From the NCBI GenBank assembly GCA_016292805.1, contig JAEDFM010000021.1, positions 1 to 38,518 on the forward strand: a DNA stretch of 38,518 nt. The letters run 5' to 3'. Both the position numbers and the translations under genes were made by a program. The notes under the pieces were generated by a model that did not search any database, was not told the origin of the DNA, and saw nothing but the letters and a program-made list of their open reading frames with translations. Positions 1-7,124 of the stretch are shown here, in pieces (position 1 is the stretch's first letter; each line of letters opens with the position of its first letter). This DNA is from Treponema sp. (GTDB lineage: Bacteria; Spirochaetota; Spirochaetia; Treponematales; Treponemataceae).

Positions 1-112
1 GCGGGTGGTTGCTTGTGCGCCTGCAAGCATGCGCACCGGCTCACGAGCCGTAACAAAACTCAAGTTAAAATGAATAGTGCCATCTGCACTATTCATTGTA
101 AACGTTTCGAAA
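1..112 (+). repeat. diverged, left-truncated copy of the four-hairpin repeat
   Basis: This stretch holds consecutive inverted repeats: GTGCGC/GCGCAC around a loop containing GCAAGC, CGGCT/AGCCG around CACG, and a perfect 10-bp stem TGAATAGTGC/GCACTATTCA (71-80 and 86-95). The last stem is preceded by AAAACTC and a TTAAAA run and followed by TAAACGTT. The same order and the same flanking words occur in the full copies at 3974, 30335 and 35619, although the stems differ. I infer a diverged family member cut by the window edge. No gene is seen before the pstC stop at 280. Confidence 0.5.
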
Positions 113-156
113 AATATAACTACTGGAAATTTTTGTATAATATTCAGATATACTCC

Positions 157-266
157 GCGTTAAGGATTGGAGCGGTGCCGAAGGCAAACAAATGCGTAAG
201 CATTTGGTCGGAGGCGATAGCCGGAGCCGCGGAAAGCCTGACCCGCAGCGAAGCTGCGGGGAACGC
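157..266 (+). repeat. GC-rich interspersed repeat, copy A
   Basis: This GC-rich block in AT-rich surroundings starts with GTTAAGGATTGGAGCGGTGCC and ends with GGGGAACGC. It contains two perfect hairpins: CAAATGC-GTAA-GCATTTG (189-206) and CCCGCAGC-GAA-GCTGCGGG (242-260). The reverse complement of 18290-18402 shares the framework (GTTAgcGATgGGAG, GCGCCGGAGGC, late CTGACCC and GGGAAC words) but carries different inner stems. It is therefore one family with conserved ends and variable hairpins. It lies downstream of pstC and encodes no recognisable protein. Confidence 0.6.
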
Positions 267-279
267 ACTTATACTTTTA

Positions 280-1125
280 TTATTTCTCCCTATTCTTCAC
301 TAAATTAAAACTAAGATTAATTAATAAAATAAACACAAACAATACCACACCAGTTGCAATCAGCGCTTCCCGGTGAAGATCTGTTGCGTAACCCATTTCA
401 ATAACAATGTTTGCTGTAAGAGTACGTACGCCCTTCAAAATGGAATCTGGGATGCGGGCCTGATTTCCTGCAACCATAATTACTGCCATGGTCTCGCCAA
501 TGGCACGGCCAATTCCAAGAATAATACCGGCCATTATTCCGGAGCGGGCGGCGGGAAGCATTGTCACAAAAACACTTCGCTCATGGGTTGCGCCCAAGGC
601 TCTGCTTCCTTCGTAATAATTTTGGGGAACTGCATTCAGGGAGCTTTCAGAAACTGAAATGATTGTTGGCAAAATCATCATGCCCAAAAGAAAGCTTGCC
701 GTAAGAATAGATGAACCGTTTCCTCCAAAAATATTTCTTACTGCAGGCACAATCACCATAAGTCCAAAGAATCCGTAAACTACACTTGGGATTCCCGCCA
801 GCAAATCGATTGCCGGTTTTAAAATTTTATGCAGCCACTTAGGACAAAACTTGGATAAAAAAACTGCGGTCATAAGGCCAACAGGAACCCCAACAATAAT
901 GGCCCCTGCAGTTACATACAAACTTCCAGCAATCATTGGGAAAATTCCATAGAGGTCTGTCCCCGGTTTCCATTTAGTACCAAACAAAAAATCTGTAAGC
1001 CCGATCTTGTGCATAGCCGGAATACCATTCGTAAACAAAAACAAGCAGATTAAAAAAACAGCAAGGATACTGAATCCTGCGGCCAGGAAGAAAATAATTT
1101 CCCACAATTTTTCGTGAATTTTCAT
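280..1125 (-). CDS. pstC: phosphate ABC transporter permease PstC
   Basis: Inner-membrane permease of the Pst high-affinity phosphate importer; it normally pairs with PstA, the ATPase PstB and the binding protein PstS. The 281 residues show a first membrane helix at about 10-35, the PstC-typical stretch FGTKWKPG near residue 50, further helices, and the permease coupling loop ALGATHERS near 178 followed by GIGRAIGETMAV near 208. Length is normal for the family. There is no Shine-Dalgarno sequence before the ATG, and a Pho-box-like promoter at 1132-1185 would place the transcript start almost at the start codon, so translation may be leaderless (inference). pstA and pstB are not in the window and may lie to the left. 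The pstS gene is separated from it by an opposite-strand gene. Confidence 0.93.
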   Translation of the reverse strand: MKIHEKLWEIIFFLAAGFSILAVFLICLFLFTNGIPAMHKIGLTDFLFGTKWKPGTDLYGIFPMIAGSLYVTAGAIIVGVPVGLMTAVFLSKFCPKWLHKILKPAIDLLAGIPSVVYGFFGLMVIVPAVRNIFGGNGSSILTASFLLGMMILPTIISVSESSLNAVPQNYYEGSRALGATHERSVFVTMLPAARSGIMAGIILGIGRAIGETMAVIMVAGNQARIPDSILKGVRTLTANIVIEMGYATDLHREALIATGVVLFVFILLINLSFNLVKNREK

Positions 1126-1131
1126 GGGTAA

Positions 1132-1185
1132 AGTGTAGTAGTGGATTGTTAAGTTATTGGGTGGGTTTTGTAAAAATTAGGTTAA
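1132..1185 (-). promoter_or_regulatory. Pho-box-like promoter of pstC
   Basis: Read on the minus strand, TTAACC (1185-1180), TTTACA (1174-1169) and TTAACA (1152-1147) lie on an 11-bp grid, with a degenerate hexamer at 1163-1158. Nine nt after the last hexamer comes TACACT (1137-1132), a -10-like box. TT(A/T/C)ACA-type hexamers every 11 bp are the known PhoP box of Bacillus, and the 11-bp period is also that of the E. coli PhoB box. The pstS upstream region has the same layout and the same 9-nt gap. Function is inferred. Confidence 0.55.
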
Positions 1186-1322
1186 GTTTTGGCTGCTATT
1201 TTCTTGCTTATAAAAACATATTCGACTAACATAAAATTTTTAAAGTAAGTTTCAGATTTTTTAATTGTCAAGACTGGGAAAAAATTAATATATTCAAATT
1301 AAGAACAAATCAGGAGAACCTT

Positions 1323-2060
1323 ATGTTTGCTACTATTTATGAAATCTTTATACTTCTCTGTTTTCTTTTCTTTTTTGGTGCTGTTGTTGGATGGTTCATT
1401 GAACTATTTTACAGACGCTTTATTTCAAAAGCCAATCCAGATCGTTTATGGTTGAACCCTGGATTTCTTACAGGTCCATACCTCCCTCTTTATGGATGCG
1501 GTGTCGTTGTCCTCTACGCTTTAAGCTATCTGGAAAAACTACTTGTCCGCTTTGACACAGGTGGAATTCTCCACTATGTAATTATGTTCATCATTATGGC
1601 AGCTGCCATGACTTTTGTTGAATATATTGCCGGTATTATTTTTGTAAAAGGAATGCACATTAAACTCTGGGATTACTCAAACGAAAAAGGAAATATTCAG
1701 GGTATCATTTGTCCAAAATTTACTTTTTTCTGGGGTGTTTTAAGTCTTCTGTACTATTTCTTCCTGTATCCGCCTATTACAAGGATGATTATGTGGTTTT
1801 TAAATCACCAGCTGTTTTCTTTTGTAGTTGGAGTTTTCTTTGGAGCTTTCGTAATTGATTTCGCAATTTCAATGCATCTGGGAACAATTTTGAGCAAAAA
1901 AGCAAAAGAACTGGACAAAAAGACAGCTGTTGATTTTGCCAAAATACAAGAAAGACTTCGCGGAAAAAAATTCTTTTCTGTTTACAACCGCAGAAGTCTT
2001 TCAGAAAAACTTGAAGATTTTGAAAGCTTTATAAAAAGAAGCCCTGACAAAATCAACTAA
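1323..2060 (+). CDS. putative ABC-transporter type IV (CmpB-like) membrane protein
   Basis: A 245-residue membrane protein resembling the PF06541 group annotated as putative ABC transporter permease (CmpB type); the substrate is unknown. About five or six hydrophobic segments are visible (roughly 8-28, 50-70, 80-107, 135-150 and 160-180). The family-like stretches GWFIELFYRRF near 23 and LWDYSNEKGNIQG near 118 are present, and a charged, cytosolic-looking C-terminal tail follows residue 190. The start is supported by AGGAG seven nt before the ATG. A possible promoter is TTGTCA (1265-1270) with TATATT (1289-1294). It lies between pstC and pstS on the opposite strand and ends at a terminator shared in position with the pstS end. 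There is no evidence that it belongs to the phosphate system. Confidence 0.75.
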   Translation: MFATIYEIFILLCFLFFFGAVVGWFIELFYRRFISKANPDRLWLNPGFLTGPYLPLYGCGVVVLYALSYLEKLLVRFDTGGILHYVIMFIIMAAAMTFVEYIAGIIFVKGMHIKLWDYSNEKGNIQGIICPKFTFFWGVLSLLYYFFLYPPITRMIMWFLNHQLFSFVVGVFFGAFVIDFAISMHLGTILSKKAKELDKKTAVDFAKIQERLRGKKFFSVYNRRSLSEKLEDFESFIKRSPDKIN

Positions 2061-2070
2061 ACATCAGAAA

Positions 2071-2112
2071 GGGACTGTTCAAAAAGTATTTCCTGGACAG
2101 TCCCACTTTTTT
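2071..2112 (+). terminator. rho-independent terminator
   Basis: GGGACTGTTC (2071-2080) pairs with GGACAGTCCC (2095-2104), with one T-G pair, around a 14-nt loop, followed by a T-rich tail at 2107-2112. It lies between the convergent ends of the CmpB-like gene and pstS. The upstream AAA supports some activity in the other direction too. Confidence 0.8.
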
Positions 2113-2977
2113 ATTTCACATCACTCCACTTAGTAATGTTACCAGTAAAGATCTGTTCAACCTGAACTTTTGTCATATTCTCAACAGGATTTACTTTATT
2201 TACAATTACTGCAATTCCATCAATAGCAATTGTAATTTCCTTAACACCCTTTGCTTTTTCGCTGTCTTTAAGGGCGCGGCTTGCCATTCCAATATCACAA
2301 GCTCCGTTAATGGCATTTGTAACACCTGTTGTGCTATCTGAAGTCTGAAGTTCAAGCTTCGCATTTGGATTTACACCCTTGTAAGCTTCAATCAATTTTT
2401 CCATAACTGGCGAAACCGAAGAAGAACCTGCAACTACAACTTTTCCATTAGCCTTACTTGAAGTATAAGGCTTTGTATTCTGGATCTTAATGTATTTGTT
2501 AGCAGCAATAACTTTCTGACCTTCATCACTTACAATAAAGTTTACAAAATCCAGGGCCACTGGGGACAGACCTTCTTTTACTGCAATATTGAAAGGACGG
2601 CTGATTTTGTAAGAACCATTAGTGATATTAGCAACTGTAGCATCAGCACCGTCAATTTTTACTGCCTTTACAGAATCGTTCAGAGAACCCAAAGAAACAT
2701 AACCGATTGCATAACCGTCACCAGCAACACTTGTAAGCATTACGGCTGTAGAATTTGTAATGGCTGCTTCTTCAGTTGTGTAGTCAACTTTTTTTCCGTT
2801 AGCATCTTTATTTTCAATACTAAAAAGTTCGATGAATGCTCCACGAGTTCCAGAACCATCTTCGCGACTTAAAACTGAAATTGATTTTTTGTTGTTAAAT
2901 TTGGGAGCCCCAAAAACCGACATTGCTGAGGTAATAAGAATTGCCCCAATAATCATTTTCTGAAAATTAATTTTCAT
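2111..2977 (-). CDS. pstS: phosphate-binding protein PstS, circularly permuted
   Basis: Periplasmic phosphate receptor of the Pst importer. An N-terminal signal peptide (residues 1-23, ending SVFGA) is followed by what is normally the C-terminal half: SREDGSGTRGAF at 37-48, IGYVSLGS at 91-98, ISRPFN at 125-130 and FIVSDEGQKVI at 147-157. A linker at about 163-178 then leads into what is normally the N-terminal half: VAGSSSVSPVMEKL at 181-194, DIGMASR at 228-234, DGIAVIVN at 253-260 and IFTGNITKWSDVK at 276-288, where the protein stops. In ordinary PstS, WSDV leads directly into the SRE-GSGTR strand, so the new termini sit exactly at that inter-domain joint. All phosphate-contact motifs are present, the frame is unbroken and the length (288) is normal. 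AGGAGT precedes the ATG. Family assignment is firm; the permutation is seen directly, and that it works is inference. Confidence 0.92.
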   Translation of the reverse strand: MKINFQKMIIGAILITSAMSVFGAPKFNNKKSISVLSREDGSGTRGAFIELFSIENKDANGKKVDYTTEEAAITNSTAVMLTSVAGDGYAIGYVSLGSLNDSVKAVKIDGADATVANITNGSYKISRPFNIAVKEGLSPVALDFVNFIVSDEGQKVIAANKYIKIQNTKPYTSSKANGKVVVAGSSSVSPVMEKLIEAYKGVNPNAKLELQTSDSTTGVTNAINGACDIGMASRALKDSEKAKGVKEITIAIDGIAVIVNKVNPVENMTKVQVEQIFTGNITKWSDVK

Positions 2978-2982
2978 TTTTT

Positions 2983-3051
2983 ACTCCTGTGTAAGATGCC
3001 CGTTCAAAGGCATCATGGTTAATGGATATGTTGCCATTAATTTACAGGAGT
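2983..3051 (-). promoter_or_regulatory. nested inverted repeats over the pstS ribosome-binding site
   Basis: ACTCCTGT (2983-2990) and ACAGGAGT (3044-3051) are perfect 8-bp complements. They enclose two perfect hairpins, GATGCC/GGCATC (2995-3000, 3009-3014) and TTAATGG/CCATTAA (3019-3025, 3034-3040), each with an 8-nt loop. In mRNA sense this is a three-way junction whose closing stem contains the Shine-Dalgarno AGGAGT. A caution: the Pho-like promoter predicts a start near 3032, which would leave half of the closing stem untranscribed. Confidence 0.4.
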
Positions 3052-3092
3052 TGTGTTAAGTAAAATCAAAGTGTTTGTAAAGAAACTGTAAA
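3039..3092 (-). promoter_or_regulatory. Pho-box-like promoter of pstS
   Basis: On the minus strand four hexamers repeat with an exact 11-bp period: TTTACA (3092-3087), TTTACA (3081-3076), TTTGAT (3070-3065) and TTAACA (3059-3054). Nine nt later comes TAAATT (3044-3039), a -10-like box. The arrangement matches PhoP/PhoB-type direct-repeat operators and repeats that of pstC. Expected behaviour is induction under phosphate limitation; the regulator is not in the window. Confidence 0.6.
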
Positions 3093-3103
3093 ATTCTGAA
3101 AAA

Positions 3104-3952
3104 TTACTCTATAACCTTTGGTTTACCAGTAAGTAAAATTCTAAGGTTTAATTTGATATAGGCACAAATTTCGCGAATATAAGCGTGGGGAACTTTTATG
3201 GCAGGTATAGAAGAACATACGCCCTTAATGTTTGAAAAGCCCATTCTGTGTGCAAGCCGCAAGGCTCGGCGCATATGAAAATGACTTGTTATAACAACTA
3301 TTTTACTTTTCAGGATTTCTTTCTGTGTTACATTTTTAAAATCCGAAAGCATTTTACAACTCAGCTGAAAATTCTGAATTGTGTCTAAAGCCTGATCTTC
3401 TACTAACACCCGGTTTTCATTTACACCTGCTGCTACCAGTTGTCTTTTAATTTCGGGAGCTTCTGCATAAGGCAACCAATGCAAAGTACCACCTGTAACA
3501 ACACAAACCGTTTCTGGATGAAGCTGCATATATTCTTTTGTTTTTTCTACACGACGCTGAACAGAATCTGGTAAGCGACCATATTTGTCTATACCGCCTC
3601 CCAGCAAAATCACATATTCTGAAGATTCATTTATATCTACAGTCTCAGGCGTAAGAATATAACAAAGATTAACAATGCTTATTCCACCACCTAAAATTAA
3701 CAAACAAATAATAACAATCCGTACTGTTTTGTTAAGCTTGCTCCAAATACTGTGCCCATTTTTTATTCTATAAATGCCTGCAAATATTAAATAGACACCT
3801 GCTGCAAGCCAGATATGTGAAAAAGAAAACAGATTATCTAGAAAAGTTCCTGGAGCAAGTGCAATTAAAACAAAATCGTAAATTGCACAAATTCCACCAA
3901 AAATCATTAAAAAAACATTAAAAATCAGCTGTTTTTTGTCATTTTTCATCAT
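3104..3952 (-). CDS. YdcF/SanA-type DUF218 membrane protein
   Basis: DUF218-family protein (ElyC/SanA/YdcF group), linked in other bacteria to envelope maintenance; the chemistry is unclear. With the start I chose (the first M of MMKNDKKQ) it has 282 residues. Three hydrophobic segments lie in the first 105 residues, followed by the DUF218 domain: EYVILLGGG, a VCVVTGG strand, EAPEIKRQLVAAG, the DQALDTIQNF signature and VVITSHFHMRRA. The open frame runs 26 codons further upstream, but those codons come from the repeat at 3974-4119 and encode the same kind of peptide as the unrelated copy at 30335, so I do not treat them as part of the gene. The Shine-Dalgarno is weak. It may be read from the same transcript as the MATE gene. 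Confidence 0.85.
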   Translation of the reverse strand: MMKNDKKQLIFNVFLMIFGGICAIYDFVLIALAPGTFLDNLFSFSHIWLAAGVYLIFAGIYRIKNGHSIWSKLNKTVRIVIICLLILGGGISIVNLCYILTPETVDINESSEYVILLGGGIDKYGRLPDSVQRRVEKTKEYMQLHPETVCVVTGGTLHWLPYAEAPEIKRQLVAAGVNENRVLVEDQALDTIQNFQLSCKMLSDFKNVTQKEILKSKIVVITSHFHMRRALRLAHRMGFSNIKGVCSSIPAIKVPHAYIREICAYIKLNLRILLTGKPKVIE

Positions 3953-3973
3953 TTTTAACCAAATTTTGTCATT

Positions 3974-4119
3974 AATTTTGTAAACCGGAGGATTCTTCAG
4001 AATCCGAGGATTTATAAACCGTTCGCGCAAGCGAACACGTAAATAAATGGAGTTTTTTGCAAAAAAAACTCGGGACTTAAAATAGATGGCACAATTTTAG
4101 CCATCTATTTTAAACGTTC
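3974..4119 (+). repeat. four-hairpin interspersed repeat, copy 1
   Basis: Four hairpins follow one another. (i) TTTGTAAA...TTTATAAA enclosing GGATTC-TTCA-GAATCC; (ii) GTTCGC-GCAA-GCGAAC at 4021-4036; (iii) a GAGTTTTTT arm and an AAAAAAACTC arm; (iv) AAAATAGATGGC/GCCATCTATTTT with a 9-nt loop. The element ends TAAACGTTC. Copies 2 and 3 have AGTTGT-TTCA-ACAACT in place of the inner stem of (i): both arms changed, the loop kept. The right end overlaps the last codons and stop of the MATE gene. Confidence 0.85.
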
Positions 4120-5469
4120 CTTTTTTGATAATTTTTTGAAGAAATAAATCATAAATGGAATTGCTGTAAAGGTACTTAAAATATCTGCGATTGCCTGGCT
4201 AATCTCTACACCTGTCAATCCGAATGTCGTTGAAAGCAGAATTATTGCTGGAATAAAATAAATTCCCTGACGGTTCATAGAAAGATACAGAGCAGATTTT
4301 ACATGTTTTGTAGACTGCATAAGCATATTTGTACCTACAATAATTGGATGAAATGGGAAAAAGGCTGCCTGCCAGCGTAAGGCAACGGTTCCTACTGCAA
4401 TAACGGTTGCATCATCACGGAAAGCTTTCATAATTTGTGGTGCAAATCCATAGCAGATAATAGCCAGAATAGAAAGCAAACCAAAACTACTAATTACCAT
4501 GAAAATGTATGCTTTTTTAACTCTATCGTATCTTTTGGCACCGTAATTGTATCCGCTTACAGGACTAAAGCCCTGTCCAATACCAATCATAATGGAACCC
4601 ATGAACATACAGATTTTTGTAACTATGGACATTGCTGCAATTGCTGAATCACCACCATAACGAGCGGACATGGTATTCAAAAGAATTGTGGCAATACTGG
4701 CCATTCCCTGACGAGCCAGCGAAGGCATACCCATAGAAACTATATGTCCTAAAACAGCAGGTCTTTTTGTAAAATGCTTTATGCTCATACTGCAGATAAC
4801 TTTACGACGAACATACCAGCTAAGAAGAATGCTGAAAGAAATAAACTGACTTACAATTGTTGCTATTGCAGCACCACTGATACCTAAATCAAAAGTAAAA
4901 ATAAACAGTGGATCCAGCACTATATTAATAAGACCACCTAAAGTAAGGGCAATCATAGAAAAGAAAGCTTTTCCTTCGGCTCTAAGATCATTATTCAAAA
5001 CAAAGGAAGCACACATAAAAAGTGCTCCAAAAAAGATATATCTGGCATAGTCCTGAGCATAAGGAAGAACAGCTTCTGAAGCTCCTACAAGTCTAAGAAA
5101 TGCAGCTGCAAATATGTTTCCAAAAATTGTAATTAAAAAACCAATAAAAATGGCAGTATAAAAAGCTGTGGCAGAAATTTCGCTAGCTTCATCATTTTTT
5201 TTCTGTCCAAGTTTGATTGAAAGAAGACTTCCAGACCCCATACCTAAGGTAAATCCACAGGCCTGAATAATACTCATAATTGGAAATACAACCCCAACTG
5301 CAGCACTGGCTTCCGTACTGATTTGTGAAACAAAGAAAGTATCAGCCATGTTATAGATGGAAGTAATAAGCATGGAAATTACGGTTGGAATCGCAAGAGT
5401 AGTTACTAGTTTCCACACCGGTGTACTTACCATTTTGTTATACTGGGCATCGGCATTTTTATTTTCCAT
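4105..5469 (-). CDS. MATE-family multidrug/Na+ antiporter
   Basis: Inner-membrane exporter of the MATE family, expected to expel drugs or metabolites using a Na+ or H+ gradient; the substrate cannot be read from sequence. The 454 residues, about 12 membrane helices in two homologous halves, match the family length. Family-like stretches are TPVWKLVTTLAIPTVISML (16-34), NMADTFFVSQ near 41, GMGSGSLLSIKLG near 76, and GMPSLARQG and GIGQGFSPVSGYNYGAKRY in the second half. GAGGTG precedes the start, and only 9 bp separate it from the upstream amidohydrolase, so they probably share a transcript. Its C-terminus KKERLK and stop codon are formed by the tail of repeat copy 1, which suggests the repeat replaced the original 3' end. 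Confidence 0.93.
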   Translation of the reverse strand: MENKNADAQYNKMVSTPVWKLVTTLAIPTVISMLITSIYNMADTFFVSQISTEASAAVGVVFPIMSIIQACGFTLGMGSGSLLSIKLGQKKNDEASEISATAFYTAIFIGFLITIFGNIFAAAFLRLVGASEAVLPYAQDYARYIFFGALFMCASFVLNNDLRAEGKAFFSMIALTLGGLINIVLDPLFIFTFDLGISGAAIATIVSQFISFSILLSWYVRRKVICSMSIKHFTKRPAVLGHIVSMGMPSLARQGMASIATILLNTMSARYGGDSAIAAMSIVTKICMFMGSIMIGIGQGFSPVSGYNYGAKRYDRVKKAYIFMVISSFGLLSILAIICYGFAPQIMKAFRDDATVIAVGTVALRWQAAFFPFHPIIVGTNMLMQSTKHVKSALYLSMNRQGIYFIPAIILLSTTFGLTGVEISQAIADILSTFTAIPFMIYFFKKLSKKERLK

Positions 5470-5478
5470 AGGGCACCT

Positions 5479-6279
5479 CTAGATTTCTATACCACACTTC
5501 TTAAACAGTCCTAAAGCATTTTTATACATAACAGCTTCAGTCTGCTCTGGAGTAAATCCTAATACTTTAAGAGATTCAATTTCCTCTGTGTGAATCCACA
5601 TTGGATAATCTGTTCCGAACAAAAACTTTTCGTATCCATGCTTAGCAATCATTTTTTTAGCTTTTTCTACAGGAAGCTTCCATAAAGTACTTGAAGTATC
5701 AAAATATACATCTGTTCCGCACAAATACTCGTAAGCTTCATCCCATTGAGTATAACCACCAAAATGAGCTGCAATAATTACTAAATCAGGATGCTTTTTG
5801 TGAACATTTGCAATGTATTTTGGATTTGAATAATCATATCGGCAATCGCCAGCATGGAATAATACTGGAAGTTTTAATTCTGCCATTTTTGCATAAACAG
5901 GATCCATAGATTCCACATCTGCCCTGAATTTCTGAAAATCTGGATGAACTTTAACCCCTTTTAATCCGGCAGCTTTAATTCTTTCCAGCTCTGCAGCAAA
6001 GTTTTCATACTCAGGATGAATAGTACCAAATCCTATAAACTCTGGATGTGCTTTACATTCACTTAAAATAAAATTATTGATTCCCTCAACCTGCGCACTA
6101 TTTGTAGCTACAGACTGTACTACATATTTTGTTACACCAGCTTTAGAACCATTTTCTATTAAATCTTCAGCAGTGCCTCTTAAACGAACAGGTGCATCAT
6201 CGTAAAATTTGCTGATAGATTGTCCTGCCTTAACAGCAATTTTTTCTGGATAAATATGTGCATGGAAATCAATAATCAT
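5479..6279 (-). CDS. amidohydrolase-2 family metal-dependent hydrolase
   Basis: Probable cytoplasmic TIM-barrel hydrolase or decarboxylase of the amidohydrolase_2 family (PF04909). The 266 residues carry the metal-site pattern in order: DFHAH at 4-8, VKVHPDFQ near 153, LFHAGD near 179, AAHFGG near 208 and FGTDYP near 238. The substrate is not identifiable. The start is supported by GAGG nine nt upstream, and a TATACT -10-like box lies at 6305-6300. It is first in a leftward set with the MATE gene 9 bp behind and the YdcF gene beyond repeat copy 1. The pairing with an exporter is suggestive but proves nothing about function. Confidence 0.85.
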   Translation of the reverse strand: MIIDFHAHIYPEKIAVKAGQSISKFYDDAPVRLRGTAEDLIENGSKAGVTKYVVQSVATNSAQVEGINNFILSECKAHPEFIGFGTIHPEYENFAAELERIKAAGLKGVKVHPDFQKFRADVESMDPVYAKMAELKLPVLFHAGDCRYDYSNPKYIANVHKKHPDLVIIAAHFGGYTQWDEAYEYLCGTDVYFDTSSTLWKLPVEKAKKMIAKHGYEKFLFGTDYPMWIHTEEIESLKVLGFTPEQTEAVMYKNALGLFKKCGIEI

Positions 6280-6364
6280 TATTTTGCCTCAATGAATTCA
6301 GTATATCAAATTTACACAGATTAATCTTTTTTAGATCTTGTAATTTTAAGTAAGTAAAAATCTT

Positions 6365-6465
6365 TTTGGGGGTTTTAGGGGTTCACCCCTAGGAGAGGGG
6401 GTGGTGGAAAACCGCTTTGCGGGTTGAAACCAGGGGGAGACTTCCCCCTCTTCCCACCTTGAATA
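6365..6465 (+). repeat. GC-rich G4-C4 repeat, intergenic copy
   Basis: This strongly GC-rich block contains GGGGTTCACCCC (a near-perfect palindrome), GAGAGGGGGTGG, a CCGCTTTGCGG hairpin and AGGGGG-AGACTT-CCCCCT. The order of modules matches the GC-rich insertion inside the DUF763 gene at 16320-16475. It occupies most of the gap between the amidohydrolase and the gene at 6496, so it lies in or near that gene's leader. Confidence 0.6.
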
Positions 6466-6495
6466 AACCCCTTAAAATCTTTAATATTCCATATT

Positions 6496-7023
6496 ATGAG
6501 TAACGAAAACGAGTTTATTACAGAATTCCTTGACGCAGACACAATTACAGCTTTAGCAGATTTTATTAAAAAAGAAGATCGCTTTAACAAAGCTGCAGAT
6601 ACAATTGCAAAAGCATTTGGTTCGTCTGACGGCTTCACTAAAATGAAGGATGCAGATATCAAAAAACTCGTAGTAAGCTTTAAGCACAACCTTACACTCC
6701 TTATCCAGAAAACTTGGGTAGAAAAATCTGACATTGCATTAAAAGATCAGCTCCTTTACAAAATGGAATCTTTCCTTTCTGATGACAATGCTGTTTGGGC
6801 TGATAATTACACACGCTTTAGAGATATCATTAATCAGGCTGTATATTTAATGTTCGGTCAGACAACAGATACTCCAGACTTTGCAGAATATACTCTCAGA
6901 ATTGATCCAGAATTCGGTATTTTCTGGTGGTATATTTCTTCATTACCCAATGAGACCAGCTGGTCTGAAGATAAGTGCCGTGTAGCCATGATGCTTGGAA
7001 TGTACTTCTTAGCTAACTACTAA
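6496..7023 (+). CDS. conserved-looking protein of unknown function
   Basis: A 175-residue protein I cannot assign. It has no signal peptide or clear membrane helix. It is mostly predicted helical and acidic at the N-terminus (MSNENEFITEFLDADTITAL), with an aromatic C-terminal stretch FGIFWWYISSLP near 142-153 and an ending MMLGMYFLANY. Codon use looks like that of the neighbours and the frame is followed by a strong terminator, so I treat it as a real, monocistronic gene. No clear Shine-Dalgarno is visible before the ATG, and the GC-rich repeat ends about 30 nt upstream. It is separated from the proline operon by the terminator, so there is no reason to link the two. Confidence 0.75.
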   Translation: MSNENEFITEFLDADTITALADFIKKEDRFNKAADTIAKAFGSSDGFTKMKDADIKKLVVSFKHNLTLLIQKTWVEKSDIALKDQLLYKMESFLSDDNAVWADNYTRFRDIINQAVYLMFGQTTDTPDFAEYTLRIDPEFGIFWWYISSLPNETSWSEDKCRVAMMLGMYFLANY

Positions 7024-7067
7024 CACTTTTTTGATTGATAATTCTGAATTTGAATTGTTAATTTCAG

Positions 7068-7098
7068 GCCGGGACTTTAGTGTTCCGGCTTTTTTTTT
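7068..7098 (+). terminator. rho-independent terminator
   Basis: GCCGGGAC (7068-7075) pairs with GTTCCGGC (7082-7089), including one G-T pair, around TTTAGT, followed by nine T. It ends the 6496-7023 gene and isolates it from proA. Confidence 0.9.
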
Positions 7099-7124
7099 AG
7101 ATAAAAGGTTTCCAGGAGGACCTG

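Noticed and set aside
13..303. 96-codon open frame over the window start
   Set aside because: It runs through two interspersed repeats, has no ribosome site, and overlaps the end of pstC; no protein-like composition.
6375..6734. 119-codon minus-strand frame opposite the gene at 6496
   Set aside because: Its C-terminal part is the GC-rich repeat and the rest is the antisense of a better supported gene.
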